A stretch of DNA of 37,800 nt from Romboutsia weinsteinii (GCF_002250835.2 NZ_NOJY02000031.1:1-37800), one strand, 5' to 3'; shown: positions 15,440 through 22,889, numbered from the stretch's first letter. Notes: generated by a model from the letters alone, not told the origin. Translations and numbers: made by a program.

Positions 15440-15453
15440 TTCTGTTATACTTA
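15440..15453 (+). promoter_or_regulatory. Extended -10 promoter of the deaminase-like gene
   Basis: TTCTGTTATACTTA, with TGTTATACT as extended -10, differs in one base from the element upstream of the GNAT gene at 14802. No -35 consensus is seen; repeat copy B occupies the upstream region. Confidence 0.55.
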
Positions 15454-15502
15454 AATGGATATTCAAAATAAAAAGATTAGAGATAAAGGGGGGGGATAAT
15501 AA

Positions 15503-15940
15503 ATGAACCAAGAGTGTCTAATAGAAAAAGAAATGTATCAACAAGCAATTGATTTTATTCCAAAGAGATACCCTACAGGATGGGGAGGTGTTGCTATAAT
15601 ACACTCTGAAGATGGTCAATATTTTACTAGTGTTCCAATTGATACGGCTAATAGTAGTGTGATTTTATGTATAGAAGTAGGAGCAATGTGTGAAGCACAT
15701 AAGTATAATGTTAGAGTAACTCATTGTTTATGTGTTGTAAGAGATGATGAAAATAGTCCATTTAAAGTACTTTCACCATGTGGTATATGCCAAGAAAGGT
15801 TAAGATTTTGGGGAACTGATGTTAAGGTAGGGGTTACTACTTTAGATAATAGTTTGAAGTTTGTAACATTGAATGAATTGCAACCATATCATTGGACAGA
15901 TGCTTACCCAGCCGAAGAGTTAGAGCATTTTAGTAAATAA
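15503..15940 (+). CDS. Cytidine/blasticidin-S deaminase-like protein
   Basis: A 145-residue member of the zinc-dependent cytidine deaminase fold. C56-I-E58 (LCIEVGAM) supplies one zinc ligand and the catalytic glutamate, and SPCGICQERL gives the other two cysteines (C93, C96). The Cys-x-Glu form is that of cytidine and blasticidin-S deaminases. The N-terminal YPTGWGGVAIIHSEDG is unusual for housekeeping Cdd, and the protein lies in an accessory island rather than a pyrimidine operon. It may therefore act on a nucleoside antibiotic or other modified base; this is inference. GGGGGGGG gives the ribosome binding site. Confidence 0.8.
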   Translation: MNQECLIEKEMYQQAIDFIPKRYPTGWGGVAIIHSEDGQYFTSVPIDTANSSVILCIEVGAMCEAHKYNVRVTHCLCVVRDDENSPFKVLSPCGICQERLRFWGTDVKVGVTTLDNSLKFVTLNELQPYHWTDAYPAEELEHFSK

Positions 15941-16006
15941 TAAAGTGATATAATTAAATTAACGATTAATATTTAAGAATAATTAATTTTAATGGAGGAA
16001 TGTAGT

Positions 16007-16207
16007 ATGTCAAAGAAAAATGATGATGATAGATTTGATGTTATCTATGAAAACGTTGGTTGGCATCATACTAATAAAATAATAGTTGATAAGCAGACAG
16101 GCGTTCAATACTTCTATAGTGGAACTTCAAATGGAGGTGGAATTACACCTTTACTTGATAAGGAAGGAAAAGTTGTTATTAATTTAGGTAGCGTAGAAGT
16201 AAAATAA
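16007..16207 (+). CDS. DUF6440-like small protein
   Basis: A 66-residue protein, MSKKNDDDRFDVIYENVG..., with KIIVDKQTGVQYFYS and GGGITPLLDKEGKVV. This is the layout of DUF6440 proteins: a beta-rich domain with a conserved VDK-TGV-Y strand and GG-TPLLD motif, function unknown. I chose ATG 16007 because AATGGAGGAA sits 7 bases upstream; an ATG inside that site (15992) is unlikely. It follows the deaminase gene by 66 bases and may share its transcript. Confidence 0.72.
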   Translation: MSKKNDDDRFDVIYENVGWHHTNKIIVDKQTGVQYFYSGTSNGGGITPLLDKEGKVVINLGSVEVK

Positions 16208-16225
16208 TATTATTATCTTATTTAA

Positions 16226-16257
16226 ATGTTCAATAAAACAGATGTTATTATATACTT
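16226..16257 (-). repeat. 32-bp dispersed palindrome, copy C1
   Basis: Minus-strand match ACATCTGTTTTATTGAACAT to the family core. It lies between convergent genes with no downstream gene in its own direction. It overlaps the left arm of a 19-bp perfect inverted repeat. Confidence 0.55.
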
Positions 16258-16308
16258 TTATTAGAGATAACTTTTATTACTCTGTTAATAGTTATCTCTA
16301 ATAAAAGT
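16254..16308. repeat. 19-bp perfect inverted repeat, 17-base loop
   Basis: ACTTTTATTAGAGATAACT (16254-16272) is perfectly complementary to 16290-16308. It is bracketed by repeat copies C1 and C2, giving a 143-bp symmetrical block between convergent genes. It could be a MITE-like element or an unusual two-way terminator lacking U tracts. Confidence 0.7.
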
Positions 16309-16336
16309 TATTTAAGAAATAAAAGTAATGTTTTTT

Positions 16337-16368
16337 TTGGACACTAAAAGATATATTTTATTTACCAT
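16337..16368 (-). repeat. 32-bp dispersed palindrome, copy C2 (diverged)
   Basis: Minus strand reads ATATATCTTTTAGTGTCC. It matches TTTTAGTG of the family and parts of the arms. It is one of the weakest copies and has no gene directly downstream. Confidence 0.4.
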
Positions 16369-16397
16369 TTATTTAGGAACACATTTATTTAGGAACA
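16366..16397 (+). repeat. Exact tandem duplication of 16 bp
   Basis: CATTTATTTAGGAACA occurs twice without a gap (16366-16381, 16382-16397), between the symmetrical block and the terminator of the deiminase gene. It is probably a replication slippage product. Confidence 0.8.
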
Positions 16398-16436
16398 AAA
16401 AAATCAGAATTTAAGATTTGATAGATTCTGATTTTC
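16395..16436 (-). terminator. Terminator of the agmatine-deiminase-family gene
   Basis: On the minus strand AAATCAGAAT (16434-16425) pairs with ATTCTGATTT (16410-16401) and a run of seven T follows (including the arm end). The plus-strand side is less U-rich. Confidence 0.7.
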
Positions 16437-16497
16437 AATAATTAACTTATAACTTTTTCTATATGTAGTATTTATAATTCTAAGCTTATTTAATATT

Positions 16498-17754
16498 TTA
16501 ATTAGAAATATTCTTCGTAATACAATGAATGCCTCCTCCTAAAATATTAAGAGCTGTTGTATTTATAGTAATTACCTTTCTATCAGGAAAAATAGTTTCT
16601 AAAACCTTTTTGGCTTGTTCATCTTTTCTCTTTATTGATAATGGTAGTCCTTCTTTCCAATAACTTTGACCTAATACAACACCATTTACAATAAGGAAAT
16701 TACAGTAACTAAGAGCTGGTTGCATTTTAATTTTTCCAGTTGGGAATTGAGAACCATCTTTTAATGTATCTCCAACTAGTCCTATAGACTTTTGATGATT
16801 CCAAAGGTAGCACCAAGTATCATGTAAGATATCTCCAGGTTCTGCTGTTACATATATTGGATCTGGACAAGGCATACGTAATATTTTAAATGGATTTCCA
16901 TTAATATCTGTAGCATTTTTTAAAATTTCATATGCTTTATCTAATCTTTCTTTTGTAATTTTAGCAGAGTTTAATTGTTCTGCTTCTTCATCACTTATCT
17001 CCGCAAGTAAGATAGTATCTTCACTTATGAATCTACACATTTCATCAATATGACCATTTGCTGATGCAGAACGATACACATTTTCTCCATCTACTACATC
17101 TAATACTCCATCAAATCTATTTTCATCATCAAAAGTAGGTTGTGGAATCCAGATTACCTTTTCAACATTAAATAGTTGTTTAAATTCATCTTCAACCTGT
17201 TGCTTAGAATATAGTGGATTACGCTTTGTTACCTCAGTATCTTCAATAGTCATAAGCACTCCTCTACCATTAAATTCTTTATCACCACCCTCCGAAATAA
17301 GGTTAGAATTTATAATATCAAAACAACCAAGTTCAATTGCTTGATGTGGTGCTATTTTAGCAGCAGCAATTGAGATTTCATGAGTCTCTTCTTCTTCTTG
17401 ATAAGTATTGAATTTAAAGTTTATAAGGCGCATATTCCCATTGTCATCTGTAAGAATATCTGGGCCATAGTCACGAGACCAATTAAGGCTATCTTCAAAT
17501 TGTGTAAAATGAATTTTACTTATATCTACACCTGCATCTACTAATGTTTCTTTACAATTTGTAATACTTCCTTCTATACCACAGTTTACAAAAACTTCAA
17601 CTTCATCAATAAGGCTCTTTATGACTTGTACAAAAACATCGTGAACGTTATATCCCTTTGCTGAATATTTTTCCCCACACCAACAAATCATAACTGCTTT
17701 CTGTGGCTCAAATTCTCCAGCATATCTAAATTTTTTTTCATTTATATTGTTCAT
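16498..17754 (-). CDS. Agmatine deiminase / peptidyl-arginine deiminase family enzyme
   Basis: The 418-residue protein belongs to the guanidino-group-modifying pentein fold. WSRDYGP (92-98, Asp95), SEGGDKEFNGRGVLM (154-168), NGHID (233-237) and the C-terminal GGGIHCITKN with Cys411 are the substrate-binding and catalytic residues of this family. Agmatine deiminase converts agmatine to N-carbamoylputrescine and ammonia. It is about 50 residues longer than typical AguA, with an insertion around 255-300. No putrescine carbamoyltransferase or carbamate kinase is adjacent, so it may use another guanidine compound. It is monocistronic, with a dyad at 17826-17842 in its promoter region and its own terminator. 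Confidence 0.85.
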   Translation of the reverse strand: MNNINEKKFRYAGEFEPQKAVMICWCGEKYSAKGYNVHDVFVQVIKSLIDEVEVFVNCGIEGSITNCKETLVDAGVDISKIHFTQFEDSLNWSRDYGPDILTDDNGNMRLINFKFNTYQEEEETHEISIAAAKIAPHQAIELGCFDIINSNLISEGGDKEFNGRGVLMTIEDTEVTKRNPLYSKQQVEDEFKQLFNVEKVIWIPQPTFDDENRFDGVLDVVDGENVYRSASANGHIDEMCRFISEDTILLAEISDEEAEQLNSAKITKERLDKAYEILKNATDINGNPFKILRMPCPDPIYVTAEPGDILHDTWCYLWNHQKSIGLVGDTLKDGSQFPTGKIKMQPALSYCNFLIVNGVVLGQSYWKEGLPLSIKRKDEQAKKVLETIFPDRKVITINTTALNILGGGIHCITKNISN

Positions 17755-17825
17755 TTCTTTATCTCCTCTTGTATACTTTAGTATGCTCTTAATTGAGTTT
17801 TTAACTTATATTGTTTATAATAAGG

Positions 17826-17842
17826 TATAGTGTTACACTATA
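17826..17842. promoter_or_regulatory. Operator-like palindrome upstream of the deiminase gene
   Basis: TATAGTG-TTA-CACTATA, perfect 7-bp arms with a 3-base centre, lies 72 bases upstream of the leftward deiminase start. The short spacing suits a dimeric repressor such as a GntR-type protein; the regulator is unknown. Confidence 0.5.
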
Positions 17843-17886
17843 TGCAAGAGGAGAATTTAAAAAATTATTTTAAGAACTCTAGTAAA

Positions 17887-17935
17887 AAAGCCCTTAAAAT
17901 CCATTTATTTGGACCCCAAGGGCTTTAACTTTATT
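17887..17935. terminator. Palindromic terminator-like hairpin
   Basis: AAAGCCCTT (17887-17895) and AAGGGCTTT (17918-17926), with an inner TCC/GGA pair, followed by AACTTTATTTT. No gene runs into it now from either side, so it may be left from a lost gene. Confidence 0.55.
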
Positions 17936-18034
17936 TTAAATGCCTAATTATATCCTAAACTACAATTTAAGAACTAACTCAAAGTTTGGCTAGTAATTTA
18001 AATAATTTTTAGATATGCTATAGAACAATTAAAT

Positions 18035-18066
18035 ATGCTCACCAAATCATATGTTTTAGTGGACAT
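18035..18066 (+). repeat. 32-bp dispersed palindrome, copy D
   Basis: ATGCTCACCAAATCAT followed by ATGTTTTAGTGGACAT. Both arms start or end in ATG/CAT, so symmetry is kept although the outer bases differ from copy A2. It points to the NUDIX remnant at 18110; TATAAC begins 9 bases past its end. Confidence 0.8.
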
Positions 18067-18109
18067 TTAAGATATATAACAGATAAGCATATATTACAAG
18101 GGGGATAAC

Positions 18110-18299
18110 ATGATATTAGAGAAATCATTTGGAGAAAAAATTAATGGTGTGCAGTATAAGGATAGAGTAGGTGCATATGCAATTTTAGTAGCAGATGATA
18201 AAGATAGAAAACTGCTGTGACAGTATGTATTTAGAACATCAAGCATGGGCTGTTCATCAAGCTTTTATGATGTTAGGTTACAATAATTTAAAAAAATAG
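18110..18299 (+). pseudogene. NUDIX hydrolase remnant (internal deletion and frameshift)
   Basis: A GGGGGAT site and ATG 18110 open 36 codons, MILEKSFGEKINGVQYKDRV then GAYAILVADDKDRK, which looks like the first strands of a NUDIX domain. After a TGA the +1 frame reads YLEHQAWAVHQAFMMLGYNN and stops at 18299, like a NUDIX C-terminal helix. The NUDIX box itself is missing, so about 80-100 residues were deleted. It keeps a promoter-proximal 32-bp palindrome. Confidence 0.6.
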
Positions 18300-18344
18300 A
18301 AGATATAAAGAGTAGTTTGAATAATAAAAAGGGGGAGAATTAGT

Positions 18345-19115
18345 ATGTGTAAATTTCCAAATGATTTGCCTAAAATAACAATAACTGAAGTAAGCAAGTA
18401 TGGAGAGGTTGAATACAGGCAAGGATTAGCTAGTTTTATGGAACCTAAACTTGGAGCAAAAGTCAGCTATGCAGAATACGAAGTTATGAAAAACAAAGGG
18501 TTGATAGTTGTAAATCAATCTTATATTAGGGGAAAGGCAAAAATACATGGATTAGAATGCTTTGAAAATGTAAGTAGTTACGGCAATGCTATGGATGATA
18601 AAAAGTATGAAGTAATTTCATTTGATAGGGTTGAAGAAAATCATATAAGACCATTAGCATATATAGAAGAGTATCCAGATGGACATCGGGATTTTTATAC
18701 ATTTAAAGATGAACACTTTATGGAGCATTGGGCGCAAGGAGAGAATAATGTTGGGATGGAGATTAACTTAAGGAGCAGAGGTATAATAACATGCAATGAA
18801 GAAAATTTGATAACTTCATCGGATAAATATGGTGTGTATGACATAGTTGGGGAATATAAAGTACAAATAAATGGAAAAGAGTTTGATACAGTTAGATTGG
18901 TTTTAATGTGCGCAGAGAATCAAATAAGTGATTTTTATATAGGAAAAGATGGTAAAGAGGTTATGCATAGATTCTTTATGCCTGATGATGGTTTTTGGGG
19001 TGAGATGAAAGATAATACTTATAGCACACAATTTCCAAATGCAGATACAATTAAAATAAATAATAAGAGGAAGTGTGTATGTGTCAAATATGTAATTCCA
19101 GAGTATGTTATTTAG
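18345..19115 (+). CDS. Unknown 256-residue protein
   Basis: I do not recognise this protein. It is soluble, without signal peptide or membrane segments. The N-terminal third includes KLGAKVSYAEYEVMKNKGLI. The middle has DRVEENHIRPLAYIEEYPDG and FKDEHFMEHWAQG. The C-terminal half is beta-rich (EYKVQINGKEFDTVRLVLM, FYIGKDGKEVMHRFFMPDDG) and resembles a small ligand-binding or lipocalin-like barrel, by impression only. A GGGGGAGAATT site precedes the ATG. It follows a NUDIX remnant and precedes two acetyltransferase genes, and may head a transcript with them. Confidence 0.55.
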   Translation: MCKFPNDLPKITITEVSKYGEVEYRQGLASFMEPKLGAKVSYAEYEVMKNKGLIVVNQSYIRGKAKIHGLECFENVSSYGNAMDDKKYEVISFDRVEENHIRPLAYIEEYPDGHRDFYTFKDEHFMEHWAQGENNVGMEINLRSRGIITCNEENLITSSDKYGVYDIVGEYKVQINGKEFDTVRLVLMCAENQISDFYIGKDGKEVMHRFFMPDDGFWGEMKDNTYSTQFPNADTIKINNKRKCVCVKYVIPEYVI

Positions 19116-19181
19116 ATAATGTATTTTATAAATTTAAATTAATTAGAAAATTAGTATTAGAGAATACACAGGGGGTACTGT

Positions 19182-19742
19182 ATGAACCATAAGGGAACGA
19201 AAAGAATAGAGACTAAAAATTTAATTTTGAGAAAGCTTGAAATGTCAGATGCAGAGGCAGTGTACAAAAACTGGGGAAGTGATGAAGAAGTTACGAAGTT
19301 TCTAACTTGGAAACCAATGGAAAGTATTGAAGACTCAAAATACATTATACAAATGTGGGTTGATGAATATGAAAGAAAAGATTTTTACCAATGGGCAATT
19401 GTATTAAAATCAAATCAAGATGAGCCTATAGGAACTATTAGCATTGTTCGCCAAGATGAAGAAATAGGAATGGTTCATGTGGGGTACTGTATAGGAAAAA
19501 AATGGTGGAATCAAGGAATTACCTCAGAAGCACTAGATGCTTTAATTAAATTCTTTATAAATGAAGTAAAAGCAAATCGTATTGAATCAAGGCATGACCC
19601 TCTCAATCCAGGCTCAGGAAAAGTAATGATGAAATGCAACATGAAATATGAAGGTACAATGAGACAAGCAGATATAAATAATCAAGGAATTTGTGATTAT
19701 GCTATGTATGCTTTATTAGCAAAAGATTATAAAGGGGATTAG
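19182..19742 (+). CDS. GNAT acetyltransferase, RimJ/RimL type
   Basis: The 186-residue protein begins RIETKNLILRKLEMSDAEAV, the usual RimJ/RimL N-terminus. GYCIGKKWWNQGITSEALDA (about 103-122) is the acetyl-CoA loop (W-N-Q-G-I) and its helix. RIESRHDPLNPGSGKVM then CNMKYEGTMRQ are the usual end strands, where N-P-GSGKVM replaces the more common N-x-AS-R-V. It probably N-acetylates a small molecule or peptide amine. GGGGG precedes the ATG, and the next GNAT starts 4 bases after its stop, indicating one transcript. Confidence 0.85.
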   Translation: MNHKGTKRIETKNLILRKLEMSDAEAVYKNWGSDEEVTKFLTWKPMESIEDSKYIIQMWVDEYERKDFYQWAIVLKSNQDEPIGTISIVRQDEEIGMVHVGYCIGKKWWNQGITSEALDALIKFFINEVKANRIESRHDPLNPGSGKVMMKCNMKYEGTMRQADINNQGICDYAMYALLAKDYKGD

Positions 19743-19746
19743 TAAC

Positions 19747-20322
19747 ATGATTAATTGCAAAAACTTGATAATAAGACCAGTGGAATTAGGGGATGAAGAG
19801 TATTTATATAAATGGTGGAATGATGGAGAGCTAATGGAACATGCTACTCATGTATTTGGAACTTTACAGAGTAGGGAATCAATAAGAAATAATATTTTTA
19901 AAGAGATTGAAAATACAGTTATGTTTTCTACTGATAAAAGATTCATTATTTGTAAAAAAGATGGATTTATTCCAATAGGAGAAATTAATTATAGCAACTG
20001 GGATAGTAGGAATCAGAAGGCTGAATTAGGTATAAAGATTTGCAATATCAAGGAACAAGGTAAGGGTTATGGAGTAGATGCTTTATATCATTTTGTAGAT
20101 TTTATGTTTAGGTTTTTAAATCTAAATAAAATAGAACTGACTACTATGATAGATAATAAAAGAGCTCAACAGTTATATGAAAAATTAGGATTTAAAAAGA
20201 TTGGAATTATTAGAGAGGCTTATTTTGATAGCAGATCTGGACGATTTTCTGATGTAGTGTATATGGATTTATTAAAAAAAGATTGGGATGCTTTAAAAGA
20301 TAAGATAGATCAACTAAAATAA
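19747..20322 (+). CDS. GNAT acetyltransferase, second of tandem pair
   Basis: The 191-residue protein has LIIRPVELGDEEYLYKWWND at its N-terminus, LGIKICNIKEQGKGYGVDAL (acetyl-CoA loop, G-K-G-Y-G, about 108-112), KIELTTMIDNKRAQQLYEKLGF and FSDVVYMDLLKKDW, all typical GNAT elements. AAGGGGATT inside the previous gene's end gives its ribosome binding site, so translation is probably coupled. The sequence is clearly different from the upstream GNAT, so this is not a recent duplication. Substrate unknown. Confidence 0.85.
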   Translation: MINCKNLIIRPVELGDEEYLYKWWNDGELMEHATHVFGTLQSRESIRNNIFKEIENTVMFSTDKRFIICKKDGFIPIGEINYSNWDSRNQKAELGIKICNIKEQGKGYGVDALYHFVDFMFRFLNLNKIELTTMIDNKRAQQLYEKLGFKKIGIIREAYFDSRSGRFSDVVYMDLLKKDWDALKDKIDQLK

Positions 20323-20355
20323 CAATTATTGTTATTAATAAAGGGGGGAGTAGAT

Positions 20356-21087
20356 TTGGTGGAGATAGGATGTTTAGCAAGATTTTTTAACCGATATAAA
20401 GATGAAGTTGAATTTGCTACAAAGAATAATTTTGACTTTATGCAATTATGGTATGACAATAGGGGGCTTTGTCTGCATAAAGAGGATGAGGATTTTATAA
20501 GTACAATAAAGCAGTATAAATTTCCGACAATAATACATGCTGTTTTAAATATAAATGAATTTGAAGAACATATACCAAAATTATTAGATATACTGAAAGA
20601 ATTAGAACAAAAAGAGATTATAATTCATCCTATATGTGAAAATGAAGTTATAAATGAAAATACCTTAGATAAATTAGATAGAAGTGTTAAATTTGCCCTA
20701 TACACATATAGAGTGCATGGTATAACTGTGTTTTTAGAGAATAATAGTAAGTTAGACCCAATATTTACAGATACACATGAAATAAAAAAGATATTTAGTC
20801 AAAATGAAGAGCTAGAATTTATATTAGACATAGCTCACATTGATAATATGAATCATATACGAGATATGGTAAGTTGTAAAAAACCAAAGATATTACATAT
20901 AGCAGATAAACATTTTAATGTTGTTCATGAACATTTAGCTATTGGGCATGGAGAAATAGACTTTGAATATATCTTTAATAATATATTGAGTAATTATGAA
21001 GGTAAAATAATATTAGAAATAGCCAATGATGATTTAGATATTGTTAATTCTAAAAGAATTATTGAGCATATTATTAATAAAAAATAA
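20356..21087 (+). CDS. Xylose-isomerase-like TIM-barrel protein (AP endonuclease 2 superfamily)
   Basis: I chose TTG 20356 because AAGGGGGGAG lies at 20341-20350 (an upstream TTG at 20329 precedes that site); this gives 243 residues. Features are an N-terminal LARFFNRYKDEVEFATKNNFD (barrel entry), PTIIHAV, EIIIHP, VFLEN (Glu on a strand), FILDIAHID, ILHIADKH and LAIGHGEIDFEYIF. Those His/Glu/Asp positions match metal ligands of sugar-phosphate isomerase/epimerase and endonuclease IV-like proteins. GHGEIDF is a strong family marker. It probably isomerises or hydrolyses a small molecule. It follows two GNAT genes by under 40 bases, so the three may modify one compound. Confidence 0.78.
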   Translation: MVEIGCLARFFNRYKDEVEFATKNNFDFMQLWYDNRGLCLHKEDEDFISTIKQYKFPTIIHAVLNINEFEEHIPKLLDILKELEQKEIIIHPICENEVINENTLDKLDRSVKFALYTYRVHGITVFLENNSKLDPIFTDTHEIKKIFSQNEELEFILDIAHIDNMNHIRDMVSCKKPKILHIADKHFNVVHEHLAIGHGEIDFEYIFNNILSNYEGKIILEIANDDLDIVNSKRIIEHIINKK

Positions 21088-21124
21088 GGCTATGTTATCC
21101 CTCTTAGTGGTAAATATAGCATAA

Positions 21125-21178
21125 AAATAACCACACCTTAGTATTTCCAATATATTGGATTCAAGGGTGTGGTTATTT
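21125..21178. terminator. Bidirectional terminator
   Basis: AAATAACCACACC (21125-21137) pairs with GGTGTGGTTATTT (21166-21178), with an inner TCCAATATATTGGA dyad. It serves the TIM-barrel gene and the convergent lipoprotein gene. Confidence 0.85.
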
Positions 21179-21198
21179 CTATAATTTACTATAAATTG

Positions 21199-21627
21199 CT
21201 AAAATCCCCATTCATCAATTTCCCAACCACTATTTTTATCATCTCTAATTAAAATCCAATTATAATTAGTATAAGTTTCTCCTGGATTTAAAACAGGATT
21301 ATCACCTGAATCATCTACCTCAAAGTCAGATACTAAAGCTATAACATTTTCAGCTTTGACTTTATTCTCAGCTCCATTTCCAAATTCTAAATAATTTTTA
21401 ATAGCAGTATTAGATATTTCCTCATTATAAGATATTTTAGTTAAGGTACTAGCTTCAAAATCAAAGTTTCTTTTTAAGCACTCTACAGCCTTATTTATCT
21501 CTTCTTCACTAAATTTAGTAGATTCTCCAATATCAATCTTAATATTAGTAGATTCATCATTTCGATTACAACCAACTAATGAAAATATAAGTAAAATCAT
21601 ACTTAAGTATATAGCTATTCTTTTCAT
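21199..21627 (-). CDS. DUF4829-like lipoprotein
   Basis: Starting at ATG 21627 (GGGGGATT upstream), the 142-residue protein has a lipoprotein signal MKRIAIYLSMILLIFSLVGC with Cys20, so it is predicted to be anchored outside the membrane. The rest (FSEEEINKAVECLKRNFDFE, LNPGETYTNYNWILIRDD, GWEIDEWGF) matches DUF4829 domains: a compact alpha/beta fold with Gly-Trp-x-Ile-Asp-x-Trp-Gly at the end, common in clostridial extracytoplasmic lipoproteins of unknown function. An upstream ATG at 21720 is in frame but lacks a ribosome binding site and would hide the signal peptide. Confidence 0.8.
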   Translation of the reverse strand: MKRIAIYLSMILLIFSLVGCNRNDESTNIKIDIGESTKFSEEEINKAVECLKRNFDFEASTLTKISYNEEISNTAIKNYLEFGNGAENKVKAENVIALVSDFEVDDSGDNPVLNPGETYTNYNWILIRDDKNSGWEIDEWGF

Positions 21628-21848
21628 AAGTAATCCCCCTTTATTTACTAAAAATATTGTACCATTATTTCGTATTATATAACAATTGCGAACTTTGATT
21701 ATATTATACATAATATTCAATTATTTTCCAATTACAAAGTAGTTTCATTAATTTGAAATACAATTGCTTGTTTTTAAGTTAATTCAATGAATCTATTTCT
21801 AATAGTAGTTATAATTACTTATGCAAGTTATTATATTGCAAATAAGTG

Positions 21849-21882
21849 AGAGTAATAGTAGCAAAACTATTACTCTATTTTG
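21849..21882 (+). terminator. Orphan terminator-like hairpin
   Basis: AGAGTAATAGT (21849-21859) and ACTATTACTCT (21866-21876), 11 perfect pairs with a 6-base loop, followed by ATTTTGTTG. No rightward gene precedes it within this window's 130-bp gap, so it may be left over or end a small untranslated RNA. Confidence 0.5.
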
Positions 21883-21912
21883 TTGTTTCAAAAAATCTGT
21901 TTTATTGTAAAT
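21881..21912 (+). repeat. 32-bp dispersed palindrome, copy F (diverged)
   Basis: Contains AAATCTGTTTTATTGTAAAT, keeping the core but not the left arm. It points to the membrane-protein gene at 21973, and an extended -10 TGTTACAAT (21931-21939) follows about 20 bases later, as for copy B. Confidence 0.5.
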
Positions 21913-21972
21913 ATATTGTGATGAAGTTTATGTTACAATTAAATTAACGTATATTTGCAAGGAGGGGGGAGA

Positions 21973-22359
21973 ATGGATAATATATATTTTGTATTGATTA
22001 TTTTATTAGGAGTACTAATACTTGTACCATTTTTAGGAAGATATTTATTAAAAAGAAAGTTAAATCCAAACAAAGAATATCTTAATGAAATAAAAGGAAT
22101 TAAGAAAATTAAAAGATTAAGAATTATTGATTCAATATCTATATTTATACTACTGATTATTCCATATTCTAATAAGAGACTAGTATTATTAATAATAATA
22201 TTAACTATAACTGAAGTAATTCGTAATAAATATACGTTGAACTATCTAGATACTAAAGATGAAAATACTGATACACGAAAATATATATTATATGATTTTG
22301 GATTTCAAATGATTGTAATAATAGTAATAATTATAATAAATTATTATTTTTTAACTTAA
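21973..22359 (+). CDS. Small polytopic membrane protein, unknown
   Basis: ATG 21973 follows GGAGGGGGGAGA and gives 128 residues. Hydrophobic segments lie at about 3-19, 46-59, 62-75 and 107-126, with a basic loop LLKRKLNPNKEYLNEIKGIK between the first and second. There is no recognisable family motif. It forms a pair with the following small membrane-protein gene 74 bases away, and both could belong to one unit. An in-frame upstream TTG (21955) would place the ribosome binding site inside the gene. Confidence 0.65.
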   Translation: MDNIYFVLIILLGVLILVPFLGRYLLKRKLNPNKEYLNEIKGIKKIKRLRIIDSISIFILLIIPYSNKRLVLLIIILTITEVIRNKYTLNYLDTKDENTDTRKYILYDFGFQMIVIIVIIIINYYFLT

Positions 22360-22433
22360 AAATATAGGTGATTTTTCCTATTAGTTTTGAATAATGAAAT
22401 TATGACTAAATTTAATGAAGCGGGAGATTTATA

Positions 22434-22736
22434 ATGATTAACAATTTAGTAGTGACTTTATTGGGTTCGGTAGTGTTTTATATTATTTATAATAGAGTAT
22501 ATAAAATAAAAAAACTTAATGAGTACACAGAAGAAGCAGTAGCTAATGGTATATATGATGAAAAATATAAAATGTTATATAGTAAGCACTTAAATGCACA
22601 ATGTATTTCAGTTACATTAACAGTTATAATTTATGGAGTGCTAAGTATGTTTATTTATGAAGTAGCTATGATATTAGCTATTGTATCTGGTGCAGTTATA
22701 AGCCTTATTTTAACTAAATATTATCCTAAACCTTAA
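22434..22736 (+). CDS. Small membrane protein, unknown
   Basis: A 100-residue protein with an N-terminal hydrophobic segment (about 3-19), a charged middle (KKLNEYTEEAVANGIYDEKYK) and two close C-terminal helices (about 57-92). GCGGGAG precedes ATG 22434. The architecture, one helix, a cytoplasmic charged region and a helical hairpin, is shared by many small Firmicute membrane proteins; I cannot name a family. It ends just before a 560-bp stretch of decayed DNA. Confidence 0.6.
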   Translation: MINNLVVTLLGSVVFYIIYNRVYKIKKLNEYTEEAVANGIYDEKYKMLYSKHLNAQCISVTLTVIIYGVLSMFIYEVAMILAIVSGAVISLILTKYYPKP

Positions 22737-22809
22737 TAAAACAAACGGTTTCACTAAATTTAGAAATTGTATGCTTAAAATAGGAATCTGTTAATGGGAG
22801 ATTTATGAT

Positions 22810-22885
22810 ATGATTAGCTAAAAAAGATGATTTAAATGAAATTATAGAATTACTTAATGAGGTAACTATAAGTTTACATAAATAA
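22810..22885 (+). pseudogene. GNAT N-terminal remnant
   Basis: A GGAG site and ATG 22810 start a frame that breaks at once; the next frame reads LAKKDDLNEIIELLNEVTIS then LHK, ending TAA at 22885. This matches the first helix pair of a GNAT acetyltransferase. A frameshift and a truncation leave only about 25 residues. Confidence 0.5.
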
Positions 22886-22889
22886 TTAA

